NCBI GenBank assembly: GCA_023413135.1 | Contig: JAEZQK010000081.1 | Span: 1-47,007, forward strand | Source: Bacillota bacterium | GTDB taxonomy: Bacteria; Bacillota; Clostridia; Christensenellales; Aristaeellaceae | DNA: 47,007 nucleotides | Direction of reading: 5' to 3' | In this document: positions 1-7,574 of the stretch, one piece after another | How the letters are laid out: every line of letters begins with the position of its first letter | Numbering within the stretch: position 1 is the first letter of the stretch | Program-made: the position numbers and the translations under genes | Notes under the pieces: generated by a model | Database searches by the model: none | What the model saw: only the letters and a program-made list of their open reading frames with translations | Told to the model about the DNA's origin: nothing

Positions 1-55
1 TTTGTTGTATAATCTGGCTGTAAATTTATTGTTCCCACAAACATAATTTTACAAC

Positions 56-93
56 AAAAGACGGCTTCTGGCTACCGCTAGATGCCGCCTTTT
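56..93. terminator. Candidate weak intrinsic terminator near the SASP cluster
   Basis: An imperfect hairpin pairs AAAAG and CGGC with GCCG and CTTTT. It could end transcription of the minus-strand SASP gene at 228-443 or of a plus-strand gene left of the window. The pairing has bulges and the T-run is short. Confidence 0.35.
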
Positions 94-227
94 GTATTTC
101 CCCGGGCTCTCCTGGTGCGACAGCCCCGCCTGTTGCGGTCAGAATATGTCACTTGGCGGGCGATTAATAATCGCCCCTACGGCATCGTTTGTTTGTATAT
201 TGGCTTCTTGCCGAAGGTGCCTTTAGG

Positions 228-443
228 TCAGTGATTCCGGTCGCTCATGGCCTTCTCCTGCTGCTCGATCATCCGTTTGACCATGTTGCCGGCCACGCGG
301 CTGGGCAAATCGCCTTTATGGCCCTGCTTTAAGTCGATGCCCAGTTCATTGGCAATCTCGAACTTCATCCTATCCAGCGCTTCGCGGGCTTTTAACACGC
401 TGGAATCATTGGAGGAACCGGAGGTGTTGGGACGATTAAACAA
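228..443 (-). CDS. Alpha/beta-type small acid-soluble spore protein, divergent copy
   Basis: This 71-aa protein belongs to the alpha/beta SASP family, which coats and protects DNA in dormant spores and is degraded by the GPR protease at germination. The GPR region (KFEIANELGI) and a C-terminal MVKRMIEQ helix are visible. Relative to the two neighbouring paralogues it lacks about five residues just before MVKRMI, so the usual glycine-rich GGYMVKRMI element is missing here. The likely start is TTG at 443, six bases after a GGAGTGA ribosome binding site; the paralogue at 549-779 uses a similar site with ATG. It is probably made in the forespore. The weak start and lost glycines suggest a minor or decaying copy. 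Confidence 0.85.
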   Translation of the reverse strand: MFNRPNTSGSSNDSSVLKAREALDRMKFEIANELGIDLKQGHKGDLPSRVAGNMVKRMIEQQEKAMSDRNH

Positions 444-480
444 AACAAATCACTCCATTATGCCATCTGCTTCCTGGCCC

Positions 481-510
481 AAGAAAAAGACCGGCGGCTT
501 TCGCCGCCGG
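481..510 (-). terminator. Intrinsic terminator of the SASP gene at 549-779
   Basis: Perfect 8-bp GC stem, CCGGCGGC at 491-498 with GCCGCCGG at 503-510 and a 4-base loop. It is followed on the minus strand by a T-rich tract (A-run at 481-490). It separates this SASP gene from the next one, so the SASP genes are single transcription units. Confidence 0.75.
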
Positions 511-548
511 CCTCATATGGAAAGGTCTTTGCCTGCTAACCTTATGGA

Positions 549-779
549 TTAGCGGCCCTGGCCGCTCATGGCCCTTTCCTGCTGCTCGATCATCCGTTTG
601 ACCATGTAGCCGCCGATATAGCCAGCCTGACGGCTGGGCAGGTCACCGTTGTAGCCCTGCTTGAGGTTGATGCCCAGCTCGTTGGCGATCTCGAACTTCA
701 TGTTGTTCAGCGCCGCGCGGGCTTCGGGTACGGTATAATTGTTGCTGGTGGAACCGGTATTATTGGGACTGTTGAACAT
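549..779 (-). CDS. Alpha/beta-type small acid-soluble spore protein
   Basis: A 76-aa SASP with both family signatures: the germination-protease region (KFEIANELGI, around residues 28-37) and the conserved glycine-rich DNA-binding helix (GGYMVKRMIEQQE, around residues 55-67). The protein binds DNA in the forespore, stiffening it and blocking UV photoproduct formation. The ATG follows GGAGTGA with close spacing. It has its own terminator at 481-510 and lies between two paralogues in the same orientation, consistent with local duplication. Length matches the usual 60-90 aa of the family. Confidence 0.93.
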   Translation of the reverse strand: MFNSPNNTGSTSNNYTVPEARAALNNMKFEIANELGINLKQGYNGDLPSRQAGYIGGYMVKRMIEQQERAMSGQGR

Positions 780-844
780 TTCATTTCACTCCATTACTTA
801 AAATGTGGACGTTCGATAGCGCGGCGCATCCTCGCCCCGCCTGC

Positions 845-1090
845 TTACCGGCCTGGTTGGCTGCCGGCCATCTGCTTTTCGGCCTGCTCGATGAGGCGTT
901 TGACCATGTAGCCGCCCACATAGCCGTTCTCCCGGGAAGACAAATCGCCGTTGTAGCCCTGCTTGAAGTTGATGCCTAGTTCCCTGGCGATCTCAAACTT
1001 CATGTTGTCCAGCGCAGCCCGGGCTTCCGGCACATTTGCGTTATTGGACCTGCTGGAACTGCTGTTGTTGGCGGTTCCCTGATTCATCAT
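845..1090 (-). CDS. Alpha/beta-type small acid-soluble spore protein
   Basis: An 81-aa SASP with an Asn/Ser-rich N-terminal tail, the GPR cleavage region (KFEIARELGI) and the conserved GGYMVKRLIEQ helix. I place the start at ATG 1090 because a perfect AGGAGGTGA lies eight bases upstream; a GTG at 1102 overlaps that site and cannot use it. The Asn/Ser tail is longer than in the two neighbours. A candidate sigma-G promoter lies at 1172-1201. It is the first copy of the cluster and diverges from the rplJ leader. Confidence 0.92.
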   Translation of the reverse strand: MMNQGTANNSSSSRSNNANVPEARAALDNMKFEIARELGINFKQGYNGDLSSRENGYVGGYMVKRLIEQAEKQMAGSQPGR

Positions 1091-1171
1091 CGGACTTTTC
1101 ACCTCCTGTTATGGCGTCAACGCTATTTTGACCCGTGCTGGCCAAATTACGCTGCCAATTGTTCGCAGGGT

Positions 1172-1201
1172 GCTTATGCCAGCCCATATGAAAACAATGC
1201 A
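1172..1201 (-). promoter_or_regulatory. Candidate sigma-G promoter for the 845-1090 SASP gene
   Basis: On the minus strand TGCATT (1196-1201) and CATAAGC (1172-1178) are 17 bases apart. This resembles the forespore sigma-G pattern (TGMATA and CATnnTA). It lies about 80 bases before the start codon. Assignment is by resemblance only. Confidence 0.4.
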
Positions 1202-1244
1202 CGAGCGCTTTTTTGCTTTTTATGCGTACCAATGCAAAAAAAGA

Positions 1245-1273
1245 TTGACGAAAATTGAAACACATGCTATGAT
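1245..1273 (+). promoter_or_regulatory. Sigma-A promoter for the rplJ-rplL operon
   Basis: TTGACG (1245-1250) and TATGAT (1268-1273) are separated by exactly 17 bases. It lies immediately upstream of the L10 leader. Confidence 0.75.
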
Positions 1274-1279
1274 GTTTCA

Positions 1280-1451
1280 GGTTTTAAGAAAACCTGTGCC
1301 GTAGACAGCGGGTGCCGGGCGAATAGCCGGCGTAAAGAAGCGTTTGCTTCGCCAGCCGAGGTGTAAGGAAGCCTGCAATATTTCGATTTTGCTCGCCCTT
1401 GCGCCTGCGCAAGGGTTTTCCTTTATCCTTAAAAAAAGGAGGTGCAAGGAA
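1280..1451 (+). promoter_or_regulatory. Ribosomal protein L10 leader (autoregulatory 5' UTR)
   Basis: About 170 bases of structured untranslated RNA sit between the promoter and rplJ, as in Firmicutes L10 leaders, where the L10-L12 complex binds the nascent RNA and favours termination. The leader ends in a strong attenuator hairpin (1396-1415) followed by TTTTCCTTT, then the rplJ ribosome binding site. I did not fold the upstream antiterminator; the assignment rests on position, length and the attenuator. Confidence 0.7.
1396..1423 (+). terminator. Attenuator in the L10 leader
   Basis: CCCTTGCGC (1396-1404) pairs perfectly with GCGCAAGGG (1407-1415) and is followed by TTTTCCTTT. It lies 36 bases before rplJ and is the expected off-state of the leader. 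Confidence 0.7.
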
Positions 1452-1958
1452 ATGAGCAAAAATCTGGAAATCAAAAAGCAAGCAGTTGCCGATATCACCC
1501 AGAGATTCATGAACGCCAAAAGCGTCGTGGTGGTGAAGTACAACGGCCTGACGGTGGAACAGGTGACCGAGTTGCGCAACCAGTGCCGCGCTGCAGGCGT
1601 GGAATACAGCGTGCTGAAGAATACTTTGGCCCGCCGCGCGCTGGACGACCTGGGTATCACCGCTTTGGACCATGTGCTGGAAGGCCCTTCTGCTTTTGCC
1701 TTTGGCATGACGGACGCCGTGGCTCCCGCCAAAGTGATCGATGGCTTCATCAACAAGACGAAGACCACCGCCATTGAAATCAAGGCCGGTTTGTTGGGCA
1801 GGGACGCGCTGGACGTAAAAGCCGTCAAGGCACTGGCCGAACTTCCCAGCCGCGAAGTCTTGCTGGCCCGTTTGCTGGGTAGCATGACCAATTCCATCTC
1901 CAGCTTCGTGCGCGTGGTGGAAGCTTACCGCAAGCAAAAGGCCGGCGAGGCCGAATAA
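1452..1958 (+). CDS. rplJ: Large ribosomal subunit protein uL10
   Basis: A 168-aa protein that forms the base of the L10-L12 stalk on the 50S subunit and recruits translation GTPases. The N-terminal rRNA-binding part (VVVKYNGLTVEQVTELRNQ) and the C-terminal helix that docks L12 dimers are recognisable. Length is normal. The start at 1452 follows AAAGGAGG; an in-frame ATG at 1344 lies inside the leader RNA and should not be used. rplL follows after a 65-base gap, so the two are co-transcribed. Neither rplKA before it nor rpoBC after it is in this window. Confidence 0.97.
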   Translation: MSKNLEIKKQAVADITQRFMNAKSVVVVKYNGLTVEQVTELRNQCRAAGVEYSVLKNTLARRALDDLGITALDHVLEGPSAFAFGMTDAVAPAKVIDGFINKTKTTAIEIKAGLLGRDALDVKAVKALAELPSREVLLARLLGSMTNSISSFVRVVEAYRKQKAGEAE

Positions 1959-2023
1959 TCCCCCACTTCATCGCCGCTTGAGCGGCATACACAGATTGAT
2001 CGAATTATGAGGAGGATAACCCC

Positions 2024-2395
2024 ATGACGCATCAGGAAATCATCGCGGCCGTCGAGTCCATGACGGTGCTGGAGCTGGCCTCTTTGGTCAAGGCCATGGA
2101 AGAGAAGTTTGGCGTTTCCGCCGCCGCCCCTGTGGCTGTGGTTGCCGGCCCCGCGGCTGCTGCCGAAGTTGTTGAAGAAAAGACCGAGTTCGACGTCATT
2201 TTGAAGGACGCCGGCCCCGAAAAGATCAAGGTCATCAAGGTTGTGCGCGAAGTCATCGCCGGCCTGGGCCTGAAGGAAGCCAAGGACATGGTGGAAGCCG
2301 CCCCCAAGACCATCAAGGAAGGCGCTTCCAAGGACGAAGCCGAAAAGATCAAGGCCAAGTTCGCCGAAGCCGGCGCCGTTATCGAGATCAAGTAA
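2024..2395 (+). CDS. rplL: Large ribosomal subunit protein bL12 (L7/L12)
   Basis: A 123-aa stalk protein: N-terminal dimerisation and L10-binding helices, an Ala/Val-rich hinge (around residues 36-52), and a C-terminal factor-binding domain with the typical KIKVIKVVREV and GLKEAKDMVE segments. It is the multi-copy partner of L10. The start follows GAGGAG. A strong terminator directly downstream closes the operon, so rpoB is not read through from here. Confidence 0.97.
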   Translation: MTHQEIIAAVESMTVLELASLVKAMEEKFGVSAAAPVAVVAGPAAAAEVVEEKTEFDVILKDAGPEKIKVIKVVREVIAGLGLKEAKDMVEAAPKTIKEGASKDEAEKIKAKFAEAGAVIEIK

Positions 2396-2400
2396 CAAGC

Positions 2401-2431
2401 AAAAAAGTGACGCAAGCGCGTCACTTTTTTT
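2401..2431 (+). terminator. Intrinsic terminator of rplJL
   Basis: GTGACGC (2407-2413) pairs with GCGTCAC (2418-2424), flanked by A6 and T7 tracts that extend the stem. It lies directly after the rplL stop. Confidence 0.9.
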
Positions 2432-2506
2432 GTTTGTATGATTTTTGGTTCGGATTATCACGAAAAAATTCTATAGCCTTTAAGTGAAAACCATTGCCTT
2501 ATGCAG

Positions 2507-2536
2507 TTGACAAACCACAAGCTGATAAACTATAGT
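2507..2536 (+). promoter_or_regulatory. Candidate sigma-A promoter for the DUF6157 gene
   Basis: Consensus TTGACA at 2507-2512 and TATAGT at 2531-2536 with an 18-base spacer, 40 bases before the start codon. Confidence 0.6.
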
Positions 2537-2575
2537 TGAAGAAATAGGAAATAAATCCATAAAGGAGTGATGCAA

Positions 2576-2968
2576 ATGAAACAGCACACTACCAACTACG
2601 TTGACACCTTCATTGAGATTGCCGAGGATTGCCCGGTATCCGCAGCCGAAGCGCCGCCATCAAAAGAACCGAAGACAGCAGCGCAAATCGAGTATGAAAT
2701 GCTTTTGAGCAGTCCGTATCGGTTCACTTCCGACGATGTACTCTACGAATCCAACGGCAACCGCAGGGGCATAAGCCGCGAGGATTTCTTCTCAAAAGGC
2801 CAGCCGTGCTTTCGATCCTCGGCGCTTACAAAGCGTTACGGATGGGGCGTACACAGCGACGGGGACGGTAAAATCGCGATCTACGCCGTTGAATCGGCTG
2901 AATATAAACGATTGTCAGCCGATGAAAATATAAAGCATGTCAAGGCGATGCGATCAAGCAAAAAATAG
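2576..2968 (+). CDS. DUF6157 family protein
   Basis: A 130-aa cytosolic protein of unknown function. It matches my memory of the DUF6157 family by the N-terminal HTTNYVDTFIEIAEDCP segment and the middle IEYEMLLSSPYRFTSDDV segment. No catalytic motif, signal peptide or membrane segment is visible. I chose ATG 2576 because AAAGGAG (2561-2567) is eight bases upstream; in-frame GTG 2567 and ATG 2570 overlap or crowd that site. It appears monocistronic with its own promoter. Confidence 0.8.
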   Translation: MKQHTTNYVDTFIEIAEDCPVSAAEAPPSKEPKTAAQIEYEMLLSSPYRFTSDDVLYESNGNRRGISREDFFSKGQPCFRSSALTKRYGWGVHSDGDGKIAIYAVESAEYKRLSADENIKHVKAMRSSKK

Positions 2969-3056
2969 AACAGCTTTCATCTGCCCTGGTTTCGAATGCA
3001 AAATGCGGTGAAAGATAAGATGGGTACCGTTTTTATAATACATAGGAGGAATCAAA

Positions 3057-3476
3057 ATGAATGAGGCAGTCATTTCCAGGGCCGGAGAGATAGTTGTGCA
3101 AAATACTGGTGAAGCCAGTTATTGCGTGCTTTCGCTGATTGACCTGGACGGATATCCAACCGCTTCAACAATCTCAGCCGCAAAAGCTGACGGCATACAT
3201 TGGCTGACCTTTGGCACCGGCCTGAACAGTCCCAAAACCGAACGAATCAAAAAATGCAAGCGTGCAAGCGTTTGCTTCAACTCCCCTGAATACAATATCA
3301 CGCTTGTAGGTACCATCGAAGTGTTGACAGACCCGGATATTAAAAAAGAAATGTGGTACGGCGGCCTTGCCAATCATTTCAGCGGGCCGGACGATCCCAA
3401 TTATTGCGTCTTGCGCTTTGAAACAGAACGTTACAATCTTTTGGTTGATTGGAAGGAAGCAAGAGGAACGTTTTGA
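3057..3476 (+). CDS. Pyridoxamine 5'-phosphate oxidase-fold (FMN-binding split-barrel) protein
   Basis: A 139-aa protein resembling the general stress protein 26 / PNPOx-like group, small flavin- or F420-type split-barrel proteins. The N-terminal part with the substrate/cofactor strand (YCVLSLIDLDGYPTAST) and the SPKTERIKKCKRASVCF helix-strand are typical. Substrate is not predictable. The start follows AGGAGG at 3044-3049, and a TATAAT-like -10 lies near 3035. A terminator follows at 3540-3565. Confidence 0.8.
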   Translation: MNEAVISRAGEIVVQNTGEASYCVLSLIDLDGYPTASTISAAKADGIHWLTFGTGLNSPKTERIKKCKRASVCFNSPEYNITLVGTIEVLTDPDIKKEMWYGGLANHFSGPDDPNYCVLRFETERYNLLVDWKEARGTF

Positions 3477-3539
3477 GTTTTGTACTTCTCTTGTGAGATT
3501 GCTTTAGAAATGAAACATGATGGCTAAAAAATGATAAAT

Positions 3540-3565
3540 GCCTTGCTTATGGCAGGGCTTTTTTT
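3540..3565 (+). terminator. Intrinsic terminator after the PNPOx-fold gene
   Basis: GCCTTGC (3540-3546) pairs with GCAGGGC (3552-3558) with one G-U pair, followed by seven T. Confidence 0.65.
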
Positions 3566-3584
3566 GCGCTTGTCCCAAGAATTC

Positions 3585-3613
3585 TTGACGTGGGACGTGC
3601 AGTCTGTTATCAT
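3585..3613 (+). promoter_or_regulatory. Sigma-A promoter for degV
   Basis: TTGACG (3585-3590) and TATCAT (3608-3613) with a 17-base spacer, 60 bases upstream of the degV start. Confidence 0.65.
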
Positions 3614-3672
3614 GAAGCTGGCAAAAATAGCATAGAGCGGCAACCGCCCCCTGCCGTCGCAAGGAGGTAACC

Positions 3673-4539
3673 ATGTCTTTCTGGATCGTTACGGATAGCT
3701 GCACGGATTTCCCCGAGGCTTATGTGCAAAAGCAAAAAAACCTGACCATCGTCCCGCTGATGTATCAAATAGAAGGACAGTTCCATACGCCGGATGGCTC
3801 TGATGAAGGTACCCGGGCCTTTTATGCCAAGCTTCGCAGCGGCGTGGTTGCTACCACCGCCCAGGTCACCGCGGAAGCTTGGAAGGAAGCCTTTCAAGAA
3901 CATCTGGCAGCCGGCCAGGATGTTCTGTGCATCGCCTTTTCCAGCGCGCTAAGCGGCACCTATGAGGCTGCCGTAAGTGCCAAGGAGCAGATGAAGGAAG
4001 AATTCCCGGATAGCAAGCTCATCGTCATCGATTCCAAATGCGCATCCATGGGACAGGGACTATTGGTCCATCAGGTCCTGCAAATGCGCGATTCCGGCGC
4101 GTCTATCGAAGAGACCGCCAAGTGGGTAACGGAGAACCTGCAAAAGGTCGTCCATTGGTTTACGGTGGATGATCTGCAGTTCCTGCGCAGGGGCGGCCGC
4201 GTTTCCGCCACCAGCGCATACCTGGGCGGCATCATGAAGATCAAGCCCATCCTTCAAGTAAACGAGGAAGGCAAGCTGATCCCCAGGGAAAAGGTTCAGG
4301 GCCGCAAGCGCTCGCTGCGCACGCTGTTTGATAAGGTTAAGGAAAGTGCCGTGGAGCCTGAGAAGCAGACCATCTTCATCAGCCATGGCGATTGCCTGGA
4401 AGAGGCCGAATGGCTGGCCTCCCTCCTGCGGGATGAACTGCATGTCAAAGATGTGATGTTAAGCCTCATCGGGCCCGTCATCGGCTCCCATTCCGGCCCC
4501 GGTACCATGGCTATCTTCTTCATGGGGAACCAAAGGTAA
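3673..4539 (+). CDS. DegV family fatty-acid-binding protein
   Basis: A 288-aa DegV/FakB-type protein. Such proteins hold a single fatty acid and, when paired with FakA, present it for phosphorylation so that exogenous fatty acids enter phospholipid synthesis. The N-terminal VTDSCTDFP, the SSALSGTYEAA loop and the FLRRGGRVS segment, which form the lipid-head pocket, are all present. Length is normal. AAGGAGG precedes the start. The next gene begins five bases after its stop, so they form an operon. No fakA is visible here. Confidence 0.92.
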   Translation: MSFWIVTDSCTDFPEAYVQKQKNLTIVPLMYQIEGQFHTPDGSDEGTRAFYAKLRSGVVATTAQVTAEAWKEAFQEHLAAGQDVLCIAFSSALSGTYEAAVSAKEQMKEEFPDSKLIVIDSKCASMGQGLLVHQVLQMRDSGASIEETAKWVTENLQKVVHWFTVDDLQFLRRGGRVSATSAYLGGIMKIKPILQVNEEGKLIPREKVQGRKRSLRTLFDKVKESAVEPEKQTIFISHGDCLEEAEWLASLLRDELHVKDVMLSLIGPVIGSHSGPGTMAIFFMGNQR

Positions 4540-4544
4540 CTGCC

Positions 4545-5240
4545 ATGCGCCGCATTCTGGGCTATCTCGGGCTTGCTTTACTGCTGGCGTCCGCTTTATT
4601 GCTGGGCGCCAGCCAGCTTTTGCCCCGCCTGGATGCGGCCCGCTGGGTGAATTCGGAGGAGACCACAGGCCAGATCATAGGCTTTGCCGAAAGCGGACCT
4701 GACCAAAGACCCCTTGTTTGCTTTGTGGCATATAGCGGCGACCCATACGTATTCGAAGCTGAATCGTTCAGCTCCGCCATGCGGCAAGGGCAGATTGTTA
4801 CCGTCCGGTATTTTCTGGAGCCGGAGCTTACGGCATCCCTGAAAGCGGATTTCGCGCCTGCTCAATTATGGCTTGGGATTTCGGGCTGTGTACTGGCGGC
4901 GGCAGGCCTTGCATCGCTGATATTGCAGATGCGCAAGTCCTCCCTGCGCAGGCAGCTTATCCAGTACGGTACAAGGCTTGAAGCCACCGTCACAAGCGTG
5001 GATGCAAACCGCCATGTAGCAATCAATAGCCGCCACCCTTATGTCATCACCTGTACATTGCGCAACCCCCAGGGCATCGGCGACTGGACCGTGAAAAGCG
5101 GCTGGGTATGGAAGCTCCCGCCCGCCTTGCAGGTTGGCGGCACCGTGCCCGTGCTGGTGGATTTGTACCGCCCCAGCCAGTATTGCGTGCTTACGGAGGA
5201 GGCGGCTGCCTGCCCGGCCTCGCCGGAAGCCGCTCGGTGA
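4545..5240 (+). CDS. DUF3592-like two-helix membrane protein
   Basis: A 231-aa protein with an N-terminal transmembrane segment (about residues 4-25) and a second at about 104-127. Each is followed by a small beta-rich part (about 38-95 and 140-215) of the type found in DUF3592 proteins (VRYFLEPE..., VLVDLYRPSQY). Function is unknown. The start is five bases after degV's stop with a weak AAAGG site inside the degV end, so it is probably translationally coupled. The family call is from memory of the fold pattern. Confidence 0.65.
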   Translation: MRRILGYLGLALLLASALLLGASQLLPRLDAARWVNSEETTGQIIGFAESGPDQRPLVCFVAYSGDPYVFEAESFSSAMRQGQIVTVRYFLEPELTASLKADFAPAQLWLGISGCVLAAAGLASLILQMRKSSLRRQLIQYGTRLEATVTSVDANRHVAINSRHPYVITCTLRNPQGIGDWTVKSGWVWKLPPALQVGGTVPVLVDLYRPSQYCVLTEEAAACPASPEAAR

Positions 5241-5249
5241 GGTAAAGAG

Positions 5250-5294
5250 CCTTCCCCTGGGAGGGGAAGGTGGCGCGAAGCGCCGGATGAGGTG
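5250..5294. repeat. Double-hairpin intergenic repeat
   Basis: Two perfect stem-loops lie back to back: CCTTCCCC (5250-5257) with GGGGAAGG (5263-5270), then GGCGC (5272-5276) with GCGCC (5280-5284), ending GGATGAGG. I recall similar elements scattered between genes in some Clostridia. Only one copy is in this window, so its repeat status is inferred. It may also terminate the degV operon, though no T-run follows. Confidence 0.5.
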
Positions 5295-5420
5295 TCAATT
5301 TATGAGATCATGGTGCAGCAGCATCGGCATTTTAAACTCCGTCACCCTGAAAATTCTGTTGCCGCAGTTGACAGAAACCCCGGTATCGGCTATAATCAAT
5401 AAGCCTTGTTTAAGGCATAT

Positions 5421-5497
5421 GTGCCCGTAGCTCAGTTGGATAGAGCGTTGGACTCCGACTCCAAAGGTCACAGGTTCAAATCCTGCCGGGCATACCA
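5421..5497 (+). tRNA. tRNA-Arg (anticodon CCG), CCA encoded
   Basis: A full cloverleaf. The acceptor GTGCCCG (5421-5427) pairs with CGGGCAT; D stem GCTC/GAGC; anticodon stem TTGGA/TCCAA with loop CTCCGAC giving anticodon CCG; T arm ACAGG-TTCAAAT-CCTGC; discriminator A and encoded CCA (5495-5497). The first acceptor pair is G-U. It reads CGG codons. A terminator follows immediately. Confidence 0.95.
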
Positions 5498-5502
5498 ATA
5501 AG

Positions 5503-5535
5503 AAACCCTGTAATCGCTGAGGTTACAGGGTTTTT
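5503..5535 (+). terminator. Intrinsic terminator of tRNA-Arg(CCG)
   Basis: AAACCCTGTAA (5503-5513) pairs with TTACAGGGTTT (5523-5533), followed by more T. Confidence 0.85.
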
Positions 5536-5951
5536 GCTATGTATTGATATATAATGTATATTTCTGCCAGGTGGCCTGCTTTGGGGACAACAGGTAATAA
5601 AACTGCTATTTTACCTCCTAGCAAAAATCTACCAAAGCTTTGTAACACGCTTTTCATTGTGCTTTTTCAGTGCACATGATATGCTTAATCGTATGCTTAA
5701 TCATATCGAATTTTTAGCGATTTCACAGGAAACCTAAGAGAGCGCCGCGAAGCAAGGTCAGGTCGCGCAGCCCTTGCCGGAACAGGCAGCCGGGCAGGCA
5801 CAGAAGGAATTAGAACCGGCCACAGGTTGGAGGCAGCGGAAAAAACGGTGCCGAACATCGCCGCCGCCATCCACCACAGCCACATCATCATTACCCTGTC
5901 TGAGAGGAGCGCGCGAGGCATTGGATGCTGCCGTCGCAAAGGAAAAGCGGG
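5536..5951. other. Gene-free stretch with a short repeat and decayed-looking sequence
   Basis: No convincing gene. Near 5680-5705 an 11-base direct repeat (TATGCTTAATC twice, one base apart) is enclosed by GATATG and CATATC. From about 5740 the sequence becomes GC-rich with open but shifting frames on the plus strand, which looks like decayed coding DNA. I recognise no family in any frame. Confidence 0.5.
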
Positions 5952-7574
5952 ATGCGTAAGCGGAATGGGAAACTCATGCGCCTGCTGGGCGGCGTGATGG
6001 CACTTGCCGCCCTGGTGGTGGCCGGGCTGGTTCTGTACGCATATAAAAGCGGCCTTCTTCCTCCAAAGCCGCCGCCAGTCATGGAGCCTTCGCCTGCCGC
6101 GGGGGATGCGCTGGTGATGCGGGAGGACATCATGCCCGAGAAGGATTCGTTTTACAAGGTATGGGATCTTTCCTTCATCGACCTTAAGGGGCGAAGCGTA
6201 TCGCTGTCGGACTTGCGTGGAAAGCCGCTGGCGCTGATGTACTGGAACAGCTGGTGCCCGGATTGCAAAAAGACGATAGCTGGCGCGGACCAGGCGGCGC
6301 AGGCTGCGAACATGGCAGGCGGGCAATTGGTTCTGGTTGCGCGGGAGGGCGTTAAGGGCGAAACCGCCGGTACCGCCGCCGGGACTCTTTCGTCAATGGG
6401 CATCGCCCAAACGACCCTGCTGGACCCGGGCGGATCGGCGTACGGGCGGATAGGCCTAATTCGGGTGCCGACGATCCTCTACTTCCGGTCGGACGGGACC
6501 TTGATGTACGCCGATACGGAGGTTGGCCTGTCGCCCGATGCAATCCGGGCCGGGCTGGATTACGCGGAAAACGGCGGACGCGCCGCGACGGAGGCGTTTG
6601 TCCGGGATCGCCTGTTAAGCGCCCAGGGCAGGGTGTCCGCGCGCTTCACCGTCGAAGGGGACGGCCGGATCAAACCCGCGGATGAGTCGCTCAGCGAGTC
6701 GCAAGGGCTCGCTATGCGGTATGCGCTGGTGCAGGAGGATCAACCGCTTTTCGATATGGCGTATGAATATGTCCGCTCATCGATGAGCGTCAATAATCTC
6801 GCCGCCTGGCACCGGAAGGGCGATGTGCTTGAGGACGTCAACGCAACGATTGATGACCTTCGTATCGCAGGCGCGCTTAAGGACGCGCAGGAGGCTTGGG
6901 GCGGCTATGAGGCGGAACTGGCAGTACGCGCAGGCGCGCTTAAGCGGGTTCTTGCAAACGGGTATCCCGTCGATTATATACAGCTTCATTCCAGCGGGCG
7001 CGCCCCGACACTGACGCTTTGCTACGGAGACCTTACGGCACTCAGAAAGCTCGCAGACGCGGAGCCGGCATTTTCCGGCGTAGCCGATAACGTTCAAGCG
7101 CTGATGCTGGGCGGCCGTTTGAGCCAAGCGTTCCCCCTGTACTACCCGCGCTATGATTTTGAAAAGGCGCGATACGACGGCGGCGAGATCCACGCTGCCG
7201 AGGCCATGCTGACGCTTTTGCACCTGGCACAGGATGGTGCGCTGCCTGATGACACGCGGGATTTCCTTATCAGGTGGGTACGGGAAGGTGCCGTGTATGC
7301 CCGCTATGCGGTGCAGGGGGTGCCGGTACCCGGCTATGAGTACGAATCGACCGCCACGTATGCCATGATGGTCATGATAGGCTGCGAGCTCCATGACGAT
7401 GCGCTGATCCGGCCCGCGCTGTACCGGATGGAACGCCTTCGCAGCTTCGGGCCCGGCGGGGAGAACGGCGCGTACGTCGGCGAAGCGGAAAACTACACGT
7501 TTGACACGCTGTATGCGCTTCTGGCCTGGCAGGCGCTTGAGGAGGAAGGCTTTCCCGGCGCCGTACGTGATTAA
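5952..7574 (+). CDS. Membrane-anchored thioredoxin-like / GH8-like fusion protein
   Basis: A 540-aa two-domain protein. Residues about 9-31 are a single membrane anchor after a basic start. Residues about 65-205 form a TlpA/ResA-type thioredoxin domain with active-site WCPDC (Cys102, Cys105) and the cis-proline strand RVPTILYF (around 172). Residues about 225-535 look like the (alpha/alpha)6 barrel of glycoside hydrolase family 8: SESQGLAMRYAL matches the GH8 SEGQGYGM helix carrying the catalytic acid (Glu249), and LEDVNATIDDLRIAGAL matches the DANSATDADLDIAYAL segment. The catalytic domain would face outside the membrane. ATG 5952 has an AAAGGA upstream; an in-frame ATG at 5925 lacks one. 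It stands alone. GH8 assignment is by motif recall; activity and substrate are open. Confidence 0.7.
   Translation: MRKRNGKLMRLLGGVMALAALVVAGLVLYAYKSGLLPPKPPPVMEPSPAAGDALVMREDIMPEKDSFYKVWDLSFIDLKGRSVSLSDLRGKPLALMYWNSWCPDCKKTIAGADQAAQAANMAGGQLVLVAREGVKGETAGTAAGTLSSMGIAQTTLLDPGGSAYGRIGLIRVPTILYFRSDGTLMYADTEVGLSPDAIRAGLDYAENGGRAATEAFVRDRLLSAQGRVSARFTVEGDGRIKPADESLSESQGLAMRYALVQEDQPLFDMAYEYVRSSMSVNNLAAWHRKGDVLEDVNATIDDLRIAGALKDAQEAWGGYEAELAVRAGALKRVLANGYPVDYIQLHSSGRAPTLTLCYGDLTALRKLADAEPAFSGVADNVQALMLGGRLSQAFPLYYPRYDFEKARYDGGEIHAAEAMLTLLHLAQDGALPDDTRDFLIRWVREGAVYARYAVQGVPVPGYEYESTATYAMMVMIGCELHDDALIRPALYRMERLRSFGPGGENGAYVGEAENYTFDTLYALLAWQALEEEGFPGAVRD

Noticed and set aside
247..552. 101-aa open frame on the plus strand
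   Set aside because: It is antisense to a clear SASP gene and has no ribosome binding site.
5421..5497. tRNA-Arg(CCG) as the partner attachment site of the element
   Set aside because: Its 3' half differs from the fragment at 25721-25764 (anticodon CCG against ACG, different T arm and acceptor), so it is not the source of the scar.
5697..6326. 209-aa open frame on the minus strand
   Set aside because: It is mostly antisense to the thioredoxin domain with WCPDC. Arg/Ala/Pro-rich composition marks it as a GC-driven shadow.
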